Of a stretch of 64,000 bases of DNA, positions 1 through 6,460 are shown one piece after another. The first letter of the stretch is position 1. Each line of letters begins with the position of its first letter. The stretch comes from Granulicella pectinivorans (GTDB lineage Bacteria; Acidobacteriota; Terriglobia; Terriglobales; Acidobacteriaceae), in assembly GCF_900114625.1 (NCBI RefSeq), contig NZ_FOZL01000001.1:2728001-2792000 (forward strand), written 5' to 3'. The notes under the pieces were generated by a model, which ran no database searches, had not been told where the DNA came from, and saw nothing but the letters and a program-made list of their open reading frames with translations. Position numbers and translations under genes: made by a program.

Positions 1-169
1 CCGTGACCCTCCCCCCTTTTGGCTAAAGTATTCTTGGATCACGGTTTAGGTTTGGACTTCGGTTGGAAGTCCAGAGTGCCATGCGTTCTTTCTGGTGCGA
101 TGGCTCCAGTATAGGCTTTGAGGTCGAACTGGTAGGTCATCTCTATTTCCTTTGTTTTGTGGAGGATGT

Positions 170-565
170 CTATCCTGGGGGCTTGACGCGCGATTTAGCC
201 GGTGTTTTGGAGGGTCGATGCGGAATTTTCCCTATGCGCGGGTCGCGCCGGAGGATGAGTTCGACGGCGCGGAGTGCCGATTCTTCGAAGTCGGTCGAGT
301 CCTGGGGGAGAACCTCCCAGTGGGTGATCTTCCCTCCAAGCAGGGCGATGGGGCGCAGAATGGGAAACTCTTCCCGGAGGCTGGGGAGATCGTGGTCAGA
401 GCTGACGAGCCAGAGGCCGTTGTCTTCGGGATATTGGGGTTTATCGCGGAGGAAGGCTACGAGCTTTTCTCCGATGTAGATTGCATAGCCGCTGAACATC
501 GGCTTGACGCGCGGGTGGAGCGAATCAAGGGCCTCGAGGAGAAACGGGTGCGGCGGCTTGGGCAT
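170..565 (-). CDS. TfoX/Sxy N-terminal-like small protein
   Basis: A 131-residue protein whose middle (about residues 20-75, with P-M-F-S-G-Y followed by an I-Y-x-G-E-K-L strand) resembles the TfoX/Sxy N-terminal fold, and whose later part has the D-F-E-E-S and D-P-R-I-G-K-I-P signatures I associate with short acidobacterial members. TfoX proteins are linked to competence regulation in gammaproteobacteria, but short single-domain homologues have no proven role, so no function is assigned. The ATG at 565 has only a weak Shine-Dalgarno and follows directly on a long perfect palindrome. The lysine/proline-rich tail after residue 110 is probably disordered. The gene stands alone on the minus strand. 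I am fairly sure it is real because of its protein-like composition, less sure of the family. Confidence 0.7.
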   Translation of the reverse strand: MPKPPHPFLLEALDSLHPRVKPMFSGYAIYIGEKLVAFLRDKPQYPEDNGLWLVSSDHDLPSLREEFPILRPIALLGGKITHWEVLPQDSTDFEESALRAVELILRRDPRIGKIPHRPSKTPAKSRVKPPG

Positions 566-586
566 GGGATCAGGTACCTGATCCCA
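565..586. promoter_or_regulatory. 22-bp perfect palindrome abutting a start codon
   Basis: The 22 bases read identically on both strands around the central GGTACC. The palindrome touches the start codon at 565 and occupies the position where the Shine-Dalgarno should be. It could be an operator or, in mRNA, a hairpin that limits initiation. No regulator is encoded nearby that I can link to it. Confidence 0.55.
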
Positions 587-751
587 ATTTTACGATCCAC
601 GTTTCGATGAGGCCGAAGCGTGGGGCACCCGTGGGCCGGTATGTCAGCCGGCTTCGTTGGTGGGGACGAGCGGTTCGTCGGTGGATTTGGTCCTGGCTTT
701 CGAGGGTGGGGTGTGTCCATTGCGTGCCAGCAGACGGGTGGCAGCCGGAGA

Positions 752-1018
752 GTACTTTTGCGCGGTGGTGGCGCCGGCTTGTTGTGTCGATTCGAGGAGA
801 TCGAAGAGGGGCGCGTGGAGGTCAGCCAGGTTAGCGCGGTTGGCGAGCCAGTAGTTCATCTGGGTGTTGATGTTGATGGTGTACTTGGAGCCCCAGGGCG
901 GATCGACGGACTCGTTCCAGATGCCTTGCAGGTTTGCGGCGAGCATGCCGGGGCGGGAGCTGGCGATGAGCATGTAGCGGCCGTACTGGAAGTAGATGGG
1001 AATGAGGTGGGGGTCGTC
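752..1018 (-). pseudogene. GH95 alpha-L-fucosidase fragment (gene remnant)
   Basis: About 89 codons match the heart of the GH95 catalytic region: Y-F-Q-Y-G-R-Y, then S-S-R-P-G, N-L-Q-G-I-W-N, P-P-W-G-S-K-Y-T-I-N-I-N-T and M-N-Y-W, ending at A-Q-K-Y where the family continues with the Y-G-A-R-G stretch that is absent here. Intact GH95 enzymes are roughly 750-850 residues, so both ends are missing. The in-frame codons on either side (about 644-751 and 1019-1100) carry no GH95 similarity that I can see in any frame. The remnant starts 82 bases past the end of bufC. It must be a deletion relic of a fucose-hydrolysing gene, consistent with the polysaccharide-degrading lifestyle of the rest of the window. 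The stretch 566-1100 holds no intact gene. Confidence 0.85.
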
Positions 1019-1100
1019 GCCGCCGCGTGATGGGGGCGGCACGCTCGCAGCCACTTTACAGATGGGAACGAACCAGGGGTGAGTGGTGGCGTATGCCTGC

Positions 1101-1997
1101 TCAGGCCGACCTGGATCGGTCGTAGAGCTCACGGCAGAACCAGCCGAGTTGCGCGGCATGGGCGAAGCAGTCCTGAATTTTCTGCGCCTGTTCCTCGGGA
1201 GAGAGCGTGGTGGCTTCGAATGCGTTTGCGAGGGCTTCGCCCAGCGGCACCTGCGCATAGAGAGCCGAGAGGATGAGGAAGGCCTCGCGTTCGATGCGGC
1301 GATAGTAGATGGAGTTATCGAAGCGATGCACTGCGAGATAGACCTTCGACCGCAGCATCTTCGGCAGGCGGATGCGCGTGGATTCCCTGCGTTCAGCGAC
1401 CGCGTTGCTGACGATGTCGGACTCGGGCGTTGCCTTGTGAACGGCTAGGACGAGCTCGTCGACGGGGTAGTTCAGTTCCAGCAGTTGAAGATGAGGCTGC
1501 AACATGAGCGTGGAGTCGTCGTCGAGTTCGCGGAAGTCTTCCTCGACCAGTGGGGAGAGCGAGGCGCGATCGTACGATTCGACGTAGGCCCATTCGAGCT
1601 TTGCCACGTCGACCATCAGCGCATGCCGGCGCGGAGCGAACTCAGGATGCACCGCCAGCCATGCCGGTAGCCTGGCACCGAGGTTGCGCAAGGTGAAGGA
1701 GGTGGAGGGGTTCTCCCTGAGGTAGGCCAGTACGAGGACGTCGAACTTCTTTCTGCCGAGGACAGCCTCTAACGCAGGGAAGTCTTCCGAGACAGCGGCG
1801 ATGACGCGGAACCAGTATTGGCGGTTGTAGATTTCCAGGCGCTCAAAGGACGTGAGCCGGTCGTTGGGCTTGATGTAGCTCTGTGCGATGGCCGTGACGG
1901 ATGCTCCATCCGCGGTGACAGCCTGCATGTCCATGTGCGGGGTCAGGGGACGGCAAACATCGGCGGACATGCGGCGTTGGAGTTCGAGGAGAGTCAT
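1101..1997 (-). CDS. bufC: BufC/HvfC-family bufferin maturation partner (DUF2063)
   Basis: A 298-residue DUF2063 protein. In bufferin operons this family is the partner that presents the precursor peptide to the MNIO enzyme. The N-terminal half (about residues 5-100) carries the family's R-L-x-I-Y-x-x-Q-Y-W-F-R and E-D-F-P-A-L-x-x-x-L-G motifs; the C-terminal half is a second domain with a helical end. I chose the ATG at 1997 because it overlaps the bufB stop as ATGA, implying translational coupling; a longer upstream reading frame in the same phase is only shadow. It is the last intact gene of the bufABC operon. The annotated 'putative DNA-binding domain' label of this family reflects an old structural guess and should not be taken as regulatory. 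Confidence 0.9.
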   Translation of the reverse strand: MTLLELQRRMSADVCRPLTPHMDMQAVTADGASVTAIAQSYIKPNDRLTSFERLEIYNRQYWFRVIAAVSEDFPALEAVLGRKKFDVLVLAYLRENPSTSFTLRNLGARLPAWLAVHPEFAPRRHALMVDVAKLEWAYVESYDRASLSPLVEEDFRELDDDSTLMLQPHLQLLELNYPVDELVLAVHKATPESDIVSNAVAERRESTRIRLPKMLRSKVYLAVHRFDNSIYYRRIEREAFLILSALYAQVPLGEALANAFEATTLSPEEQAQKIQDCFAHAAQLGWFCRELYDRSRSA

Positions 1998-2878
1998 GTG
2001 CGTGCCTCGTCGAAGGGCTGCGAAGCGGGGATGGTGGCGGAGGAGCTGGTTGGATCGAGATAGCGATTGGCTTTGAGCGCTTCGTTGTGAACCTCCTCGA
2101 ACGATGGGATGTTGTCGTCCCACTCAAGGAGCGTGGCGGTGGGTCCAGTGCGCTCCAGGGCGCGGGCGTACATGTTCCATACGGGATCGAGGACGGGATG
2201 ATCGTGCGTATCGAGCGTGTATTTTTCGAACTTCGAGTGGCCTGCCATGTGGATCTGCGCGACGCGATCGGCGGAGACGGCGTTGATGTAGTCCATGGGA
2301 TCGAAGCCGTGATTTTCTGAGGAGACGTAGATGTTGTTGACGTCGAGCAGGATGCCGCAGTCGGCTTTGTGGACGACTTCGTTGAGAAACTCCCACTCGG
2401 ACATCTGAGACTCGTGGAACTCCGCGTAGCTGCTGACGTTCTCGACGGCGATGGGGATCTCGAGGTAGTCCTGCACCTCGCGGATGCGCTGCGCGGTGGT
2501 CTCGACTGCCTCCCAGGTGTAGGGCAGCGGTAGAAGATCGTGGGTGTAGCGGCCATCGACGCTGCCCCAGCAGAGATGGTCGGAGAGCCATGGAGTCCGG
2601 GTGCGTTTGGTGAGGTCTTTCAGGCGGCGGAGATGCTCGCGATCGAGTGGTTGCGCGGAGCCGAAGTACATGGAGACGCCATGCTGCACGACGCGGTATT
2701 GCTCGAGGATGCGATCGAGAACCTTGAGCGGACGGCCACCATCGACCATGTAGTTTTCGGAGATGATCTCGAACCAGTCGACGACGGGTTTCTCCTGGAA
2801 GATGTGATCGTAGTGTGGAACGCGGAGGCCAATGCCCACCCCGTAGTCGGTGAATCCATTGAATCGGTTGGCAGGCAT
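1994..2878 (-). CDS. bufB: MNIO-family peptide-modifying enzyme BufB (DUF692)
   Basis: A 294-residue TIM-barrel multinuclear non-haem iron oxidative enzyme. Family members modify cysteines of bufferin precursors into copper-binding heterocycles. The expected metal-site residues are all present in order: E-N at 41-42, H66 in H-G-V-S, S-D-H at 99-101, E146-N147, D-V-N-N at 179-182, H210 and H214 in H-M-A-G-H, D-T-H-D-H at 223-227, and the C-terminal E-W-D-D-N-I-P at 252-258. The ATG at 2878 begins the conserved start of the family; upstream in-frame codons run into the bufA region and are not protein-like. It lies between bufA, from which a strong hairpin separates it, and bufC, which it overlaps by 4 bases. 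Confidence 0.95.
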   Translation of the reverse strand: MPANRFNGFTDYGVGIGLRVPHYDHIFQEKPVVDWFEIISENYMVDGGRPLKVLDRILEQYRVVQHGVSMYFGSAQPLDREHLRRLKDLTKRTRTPWLSDHLCWGSVDGRYTHDLLPLPYTWEAVETTAQRIREVQDYLEIPIAVENVSSYAEFHESQMSEWEFLNEVVHKADCGILLDVNNIYVSSENHGFDPMDYINAVSADRVAQIHMAGHSKFEKYTLDTHDHPVLDPVWNMYARALERTGPTATLLEWDDNIPSFEEVHNEALKANRYLDPTSSSATIPASQPFDEART

Positions 2879-2912
2879 GGTGGTCTCCGGAACTGATGCT
2901 GAAGGGCAAAGC

Positions 2913-2945
2913 GAGGAGGCTTGAAGTCGCTCTTCAAGCCTCCTC
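2913..2945 (-). terminator. 13-bp-stem hairpin between bufA and bufBC
   Basis: A perfect 13-bp inverted repeat (2913-2925 against 2933-2945) with a 7-base loop lies in the 82-bp gap between bufA and bufB. On the minus strand the stem is followed by GCTTTGCCC, not a full uridine run. It therefore looks like a partial terminator or RNA-stability element that would leave the precursor gene more highly expressed than the modification genes. Confidence 0.7.
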
Positions 2946-2960
2946 CATCCGTGGGTACGA

Positions 2961-3236
2961 CTAAGCCTTCTTGGAGCCGTCGGTGGCGCATGCGCCCTTG
3001 CCTTTGCAGCTATTTTTGCCAGCGTGCTTGGCATCGCCGCCGCCCTGACCCTTGCAATCGTTCTTGCCCTTGCAGGAGTGCTTGGTGGTGTCCGGAGCAG
3101 TCTGTGCGACCATGACACCAGCCGAAACGGTGGAGCTGGTGGGCTGGGTGGGCTGAGCGTTCACGCGGACAGCGGTGCCGCCGAGAAGGCCTGCGAATGC
3201 GGCGGCCAGAGCGAAAGACTTTGTGGAGTTCTTCAT
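2961..3236 (-). CDS. bufA: Bufferin precursor (BufA2-like RiPP, copper-binding)
   Basis: A 91-residue exported precursor. Residues 1-27 form a signal peptide (K-N-x-x-K followed by an Ala/Gly/Leu-rich core, probable cleavage at V-N-A-Q). The mature part has a Thr/Gln-rich linker followed by a Lys/Gly-rich core with four cysteines, C55, C61, C77 and C83, in two C-x5-C pairs each set in a C-K-G-K/Q-type motif. This is the pattern of bufferin-type RiPPs that MNIO enzymes convert to copper chelators in the periplasm; established for the family, inferred here from the bufB-bufC neighbours. The ATG at 3236 is preceded by AAAGG at good spacing. Transcription probably starts from the ECF-type promoter near 3390-3418. 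Confidence 0.88.
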   Translation of the reverse strand: MKNSTKSFALAAAFAGLLGGTAVRVNAQPTQPTSSTVSAGVMVAQTAPDTTKHSCKGKNDCKGQGGGDAKHAGKNSCKGKGACATDGSKKA

Positions 3237-3587
3237 GGAGATGAACCTTTCTAGAGTTGGGCCGCGCACGCTGTGCACCGGACGTTGATGGGTCGCTACG
3301 AGTCTCTTCCGTATCCGGGAGACGCTGCCTTGTTGCGGACTGCATTGCAACAAGTCAGCGTGTCTTTCTTAGCCTAACCGGACTGCACGTTGGAGCAGCA
3401 ATGCGGTGTTTGGTTACAGACTAAAACGGTGTGGAAAAGAATTTTATGAGGCAGCGACGAACGGAGTATGAGGATGGTGTCGCGACCATATGCATGGTGA
3501 TGGAGTTGACGAGCCCGGGGGCTCTCCGCTCGCCTCATGCATGCGATGAGAGCGGAGCGGAGAGATCGAAGTTTGAGGTCAGCTTCC
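3237..3587. other. Gene-free stretch upstream of bufA
   Basis: This 351-bp interval separates bufA from the 3' end of the DUF1223 gene. It contains the ECF-type promoter described separately and a roughly 150-base leader for bufA. Reading frames inside it are shadows. I see no other structured element. Confidence 0.6.
3390..3418 (-). promoter_or_regulatory. ECF-type promoter of bufA
   Basis: On the minus strand TGTAACC (3412-3418), exactly 16 nt, then CTCCAA (3390-3395). The same spacing and near-identical boxes occur upstream of the DUF1223 gene and of doxX, whose operon encodes an ECF sigma factor. The -35 motif with AAC is typical of ECF promoters. Confidence 0.65.
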
Positions 3588-4364
3588 TCAGTCGAGGCGA
3601 GCGAGTGATGCGGAGTCGACGCCAAGCACGCGACCGTGTGCGGGAGCCTGCGCAAAGAGAATGACATGATGTTGTTCGGAGTCTCGAAAGGAAGAGGGAA
3701 GAGGGATACGAACCTCCTGTTCGCCGGTGGACTTCGCCATGGACACGCGCGTGATCGAGCGGGCCACGGCGACATGGGTGAGGTTGCGTCCGGAGTTCTC
3801 GCCGCGCGCTACGCTGGAGCGGGCTGTGTCGTCGGCCAGTACAGCGACGATGTCTCCCTTGGGATTTGGTGCTTCCGCTGTGGTTGAAAACCTGACCAGC
3901 ACGGCGTTGCCGACGATCTTTGCCGAGAGGATGTGAACCTGGAGTTGGATGGGCTGATCCAGCTCCTTCTTGAAGATGCGAGCGAGTCCGTTGCGATCGC
4001 TGCCGACGACCTGTTGAGCACCGTTCACGACCATCTGCGGTGTGTAGACGCTGTCGAGGCCGAACTTGTTGCCGTAGGCATTCTGGCGTTCGGTGAAGAC
4101 CGATGCAGAGAAGGGATCAGCCCAACCGAGGGAGTTCCAGTAGGTGACATGTTCGCTGATGCCAACGATCAACTGCCCCGATGAAGTTCGTGTGCCGTTG
4201 ATCTCGCGGAGCAGGGCATCGGCGGGTGGACAGCTTGAGCATCCTTCGGAGGTGAAGAGTTCGACGAGGAGTGGTGGTGGCGTCGCGGTCTGGGCGGGGA
4301 GGCCGAGTGAGAGCATCTGCGCCAGTACGAGAGAGAGAAGACTGTGTTGCCAAATCGATTGCAT
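3588..4364 (-). CDS. Exported DUF1223 thioredoxin-like protein
   Basis: A 258-residue periplasmic protein of the DUF1223 family. A signal peptide (about residues 1-25) precedes a thioredoxin-like fold beginning V-E-L-F-T-S-E-G-C-S-S-C-P-P-A-D, where the C-S-S-C pair sits at the position of the thioredoxin active site. The Y-T-P-Q-M-V-V-N-G stretch near residue 115 is the family's cis-proline region. Function is not established; a thiol redox role in the envelope is inference. I prefer the ATG at 4364 because GGAGG lies 9 bases upstream; the ATG at 4388 has no ribosome site. Its own promoter shares the ECF architecture of bufA and doxX, suggesting co-regulation with the bufferin system, where thiol chemistry would be relevant. 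Confidence 0.88.
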   Translation of the reverse strand: MQSIWQHSLLSLVLAQMLSLGLPAQTATPPPLLVELFTSEGCSSCPPADALLREINGTRTSSGQLIVGISEHVTYWNSLGWADPFSASVFTERQNAYGNKFGLDSVYTPQMVVNGAQQVVGSDRNGLARIFKKELDQPIQLQVHILSAKIVGNAVLVRFSTTAEAPNPKGDIVAVLADDTARSSVARGENSGRNLTHVAVARSITRVSMAKSTGEQEVRIPLPSSFRDSEQHHVILFAQAPAHGRVLGVDSASLARLD

Positions 4365-4387
4365 TGCCGTGACCTCCGGGCTGCACA

Positions 4388-4416
4388 TGGGACGCGGAGA
4401 GCGACAACCGGTTACA
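4388..4416 (-). promoter_or_regulatory. ECF-type promoter of the DUF1223 gene
   Basis: Minus strand: TGTAACC (4410-4416), 16 nt, GTCCCA (4388-4393). It lies 24 bases before the chosen start codon, so the leader would be very short. It is arranged back to back with the doxX promoter. Confidence 0.6.
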
Positions 4417-4461
4417 GATATTGCGGGTTCGTTCGCCGTTCCGACGATCCGTTTTTCTTGC

Positions 4462-4490
4462 TGTAACGTTTGTGTGGCGCGAGCCTCTAA
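4462..4490 (+). promoter_or_regulatory. ECF-type promoter of doxX-sigma-anti-sigma
   Basis: Plus strand: TGTAACG (4462-4468), 16 nt, CTCTAA (4485-4490), about 42 bases before the doxX start. Its match to the bufA and DUF1223 promoters suggests that the sigma factor autoregulates its operon. Confidence 0.6.
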
Positions 4491-4531
4491 TGAGCGTTCG
4501 CAACGCTGCAGATTCTGCGCAAAGAGGTTTT

Positions 4532-5002
4532 ATGGAAGTACTACTCAAGGGGTATGAACGTTTCGTGGCATTTGCCTCGCGTCTGCAGTCGCCGCTGCTG
4601 CTTGCGATACGGCTTTATTGGGGATGGCAGTTCGCGCAGACGGGTTGGGGCAAACTGCATAGCCTTGAGAAGATCACGGGGTTCTTCACCAGCCTCAATA
4701 TCCCATTTCCCGCCTTCAACGCACACTTCGTTGCGGGACTGGAGTTCTTCGGCGGCATCCTGCTTCTTCTTGGACTGGGGTCGCGTCTCGTCAGCGTGTT
4801 GATGGTCGGGAACATGATGGTTGCGTACTGGACGGCAGATCGTGAAGCGCTCATTTCCATCTTTTCGGATCCGGGCAAGTTTTATGTAGCCGATCCCTTT
4901 ACGTTTCTTTTTGCCTCGATCATTATACTTATTTTTGGCGCCGGCTTGTTTTCGCTGGATGCCTTGATCGTGAAGCGTTGGTTGAAGGAGCAGGCTGTTT
5001 AG
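4532..5002 (+). CDS. DoxX-family membrane protein
   Basis: A 156-residue integral membrane protein with four hydrophobic segments (about residues 20-40, 63-85, 88-105 and 120-145) and the DoxX hallmarks R-L-Y-W-G-W-Q-F near residue 27 and E-F-F-G-G-I-L-L-L-L-G. DoxX proteins are commonly found in bufferin and other MNIO operons (then called BufD) and in redox-stress contexts; their biochemistry is unclear. I chose the ATG at 4532 because AAAGAGG precedes it and the family begins here; in-frame starts further upstream lack support. The stop is 2 bases before the sigma-factor start, so the genes form one operon. Confidence 0.9.
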   Translation: MEVLLKGYERFVAFASRLQSPLLLAIRLYWGWQFAQTGWGKLHSLEKITGFFTSLNIPFPAFNAHFVAGLEFFGGILLLLGLGSRLVSVLMVGNMMVAYWTADREALISIFSDPGKFYVADPFTFLFASIIILIFGAGLFSLDALIVKRWLKEQAV

Positions 5003-5004
5003 CC

Positions 5005-5628
5005 ATGGCAGAACACCCCGACTTGCAGGAGGAAAAGCGCATGATCGCGCAGATCCTCGCCGGCCAGACACAGCTCTTTCATGGGCTGATCCGGCCGTAC
5101 GAACGCAGTGTCTATGTCATGGCGCTGTCGTTCGTGCATAACGAAGCGGATGCGGAGGACGTCGCGCAGGAGGCCTTTCTGAAGGCCTTCCGCAATCTCA
5201 GCGCCTTTCGTGGTGAGGCAAAGTTCGGGACTTGGCTGATCAGCATCACGCTGAACGAGGCTCGGAGCCGGCTGCGCCGCAACAAGGCGGCACCGACGGA
5301 GTCGCTGGATACGCCTGCGGATGAAGATGGTCATGTATCGCCGGCGTTGCTGCGGGATTGGCGCGAGATTCCTTCGGAGGAGTTGGAACGTGGGGAGTTG
5401 AAGCTGGTGTTGCAGAATGCGATTGCCGCGCTGCCGGCGGCATATCGGGAGGTGCTTCTGCTGCGAGAGGTGGAGGAACTGAATACGGGAGAGGTGGCGG
5501 AATTGCTGAAGATCAGCGTTTCGCTGGCGAAGGTCCGATTGCATCGGGCCAGGATGATGATGCAGAAGATGCTTGCACCGCAGTTGAAACAGATGAATCC
5601 GAAGCGGAGGTGGTTCCAGTGGTCATAG
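5005..5628 (+). CDS. ECF RNA polymerase sigma factor
   Basis: A 207-residue sigma-70 family ECF factor. Region 2 spans about residues 25-95 with the D-A-E-D-V-A-Q-E-A-F-L-K core-binding/-10 helix and the F-x-T-W-L-x-x-I-x-x-N-x-A region 2.4; an acidic linker follows; region 4 spans about 135-190 with L-P-x-x-Y-R-E-V-L-L-L-R and a helix-turn-helix ending in K-V-R-L-H-R-A-R. The start at 5005 is 2 bases after doxX. The next gene encodes a zinc-finger anti-sigma factor overlapping its end by 10 bases, so activity is presumably controlled by that partner. Its probable targets are the three TGTAAC-N16 promoters in this island. Confidence 0.95.
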   Translation: MAEHPDLQEEKRMIAQILAGQTQLFHGLIRPYERSVYVMALSFVHNEADAEDVAQEAFLKAFRNLSAFRGEAKFGTWLISITLNEARSRLRRNKAAPTESLDTPADEDGHVSPALLRDWREIPSEELERGELKLVLQNAIAALPAAYREVLLLREVEELNTGEVAELLKISVSLAKVRLHRARMMMQKMLAPQLKQMNPKRRWFQWS

Positions 5629-5891
5629 CATGCAAGCACGTCTGGACGTACATCTCCGACTATCTGGATGGAACGCTGGACCCTGAGGTGCGGGAGCGTG
5701 TGCAGAAGCATCTCGAGCATTGCGAGATCTGTTCCGCGATTCTGGATTCAACGCGCAACATTCTGATCCTGACGGCGGACGACCGCGTCTTTGAACTGCC
5801 GATGGGGTATAGCGAGCGGCTGCATGCGCGGCTTGAGCTCGCGTTGCACGAGGCAGCGCCGGAGGATGGTGAGGTTTCTCAGGCGCCGTGA
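5619..5891 (+). CDS. Zinc-finger anti-sigma factor
   Basis: A 90-residue cytoplasmic anti-sigma protein with the zinc-anti-sigma signature H31-x3-C35-x2-C38 preceded by the C5-K-H7 region and the Y-L-D-G-T-L helix. The start is not an ATG: the GTG at 5619 lies 8 bases after a perfect GGAGG (5606-5610) and overlaps the sigma gene end, which favours coupled synthesis of sigma and anti-sigma. There is no transmembrane segment, so it is a soluble, possibly redox- or metal-responsive regulator rather than a membrane-anchored one. That fits a copper or thiol-stress signal but is inference. Confidence 0.85.
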   Translation: MVIACKHVWTYISDYLDGTLDPEVRERVQKHLEHCEICSAILDSTRNILILTADDRVFELPMGYSERLHARLELALHEAAPEDGEVSQAP

Positions 5892-6313
5892 ATGATGAGG
5901 TGTGTGGTGTACTCGGCGGCGACCAGGATGAGGGTGATGATGGCGAGGGTGATCTGAAGCCTCTCCGACCACTTCTGCTTCGTGGTGATGGGTGCGATGC
6001 GCCACTGTGACGACGACCGCGTACGCAGGCTGCGCACGCGCCATAGTACATAGAGGTTGATGAGCGAGCCCAGGAGCGCGACGATCATCATGGGAATGCG
6101 CACGGCATCGCGATGAAAGCCCCACGCGGGACGATGAAGGCCCGCGGCTGCGGCGAGTGCGCTGAGGCCGATGATGACGCGCACGCCGCTGACGGCCATG
6201 ACGAAGGTACATGCGCTTTGCAGAACGATGAAGACGATGCTGGTGAGGCTGACGAGCCAGGAGGCTACGCGCTTCGGTTGATCGCTGGGGGAGATCGGCT
6301 TGAGGTCGTTCAT
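5879..6313 (-). CDS. Four-helix membrane protein of unknown function
   Basis: A 144-residue hydrophobic protein with four predicted membrane segments (about residues 18-41, 45-60, 73-91 and 119-142) joined by short basic loops. I do not recognise a named family. The ATG at 6313 begins the first protein-like stretch; the much longer reading frame upstream is the antisense shadow of the M16 peptidase gene. Its last 13 bases overlap the end of the anti-sigma gene tail to tail, so the two mRNAs are complementary at their 3' ends. Confidence 0.7.
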   Translation of the reverse strand: MNDLKPISPSDQPKRVASWLVSLTSIVFIVLQSACTFVMAVSGVRVIIGLSALAAAAGLHRPAWGFHRDAVRIPMMIVALLGSLINLYVLWRVRSLRTRSSSQWRIAPITTKQKWSERLQITLAIITLILVAAEYTTHLIIHGA

Positions 6314-6460
6314 GTACTTCCTACGATATATGCGTTCGGTTCCGGGAAGGATGCTGGGCGTCGTGTGTGGCTCGAGACCCGATCGCGTCGGATGTTTATT
6401 CGACGGCGCTTGATCTAGAATGCTGAGACTGTCCCCGTAACTTTTTCTGAGGTGTTTTTG

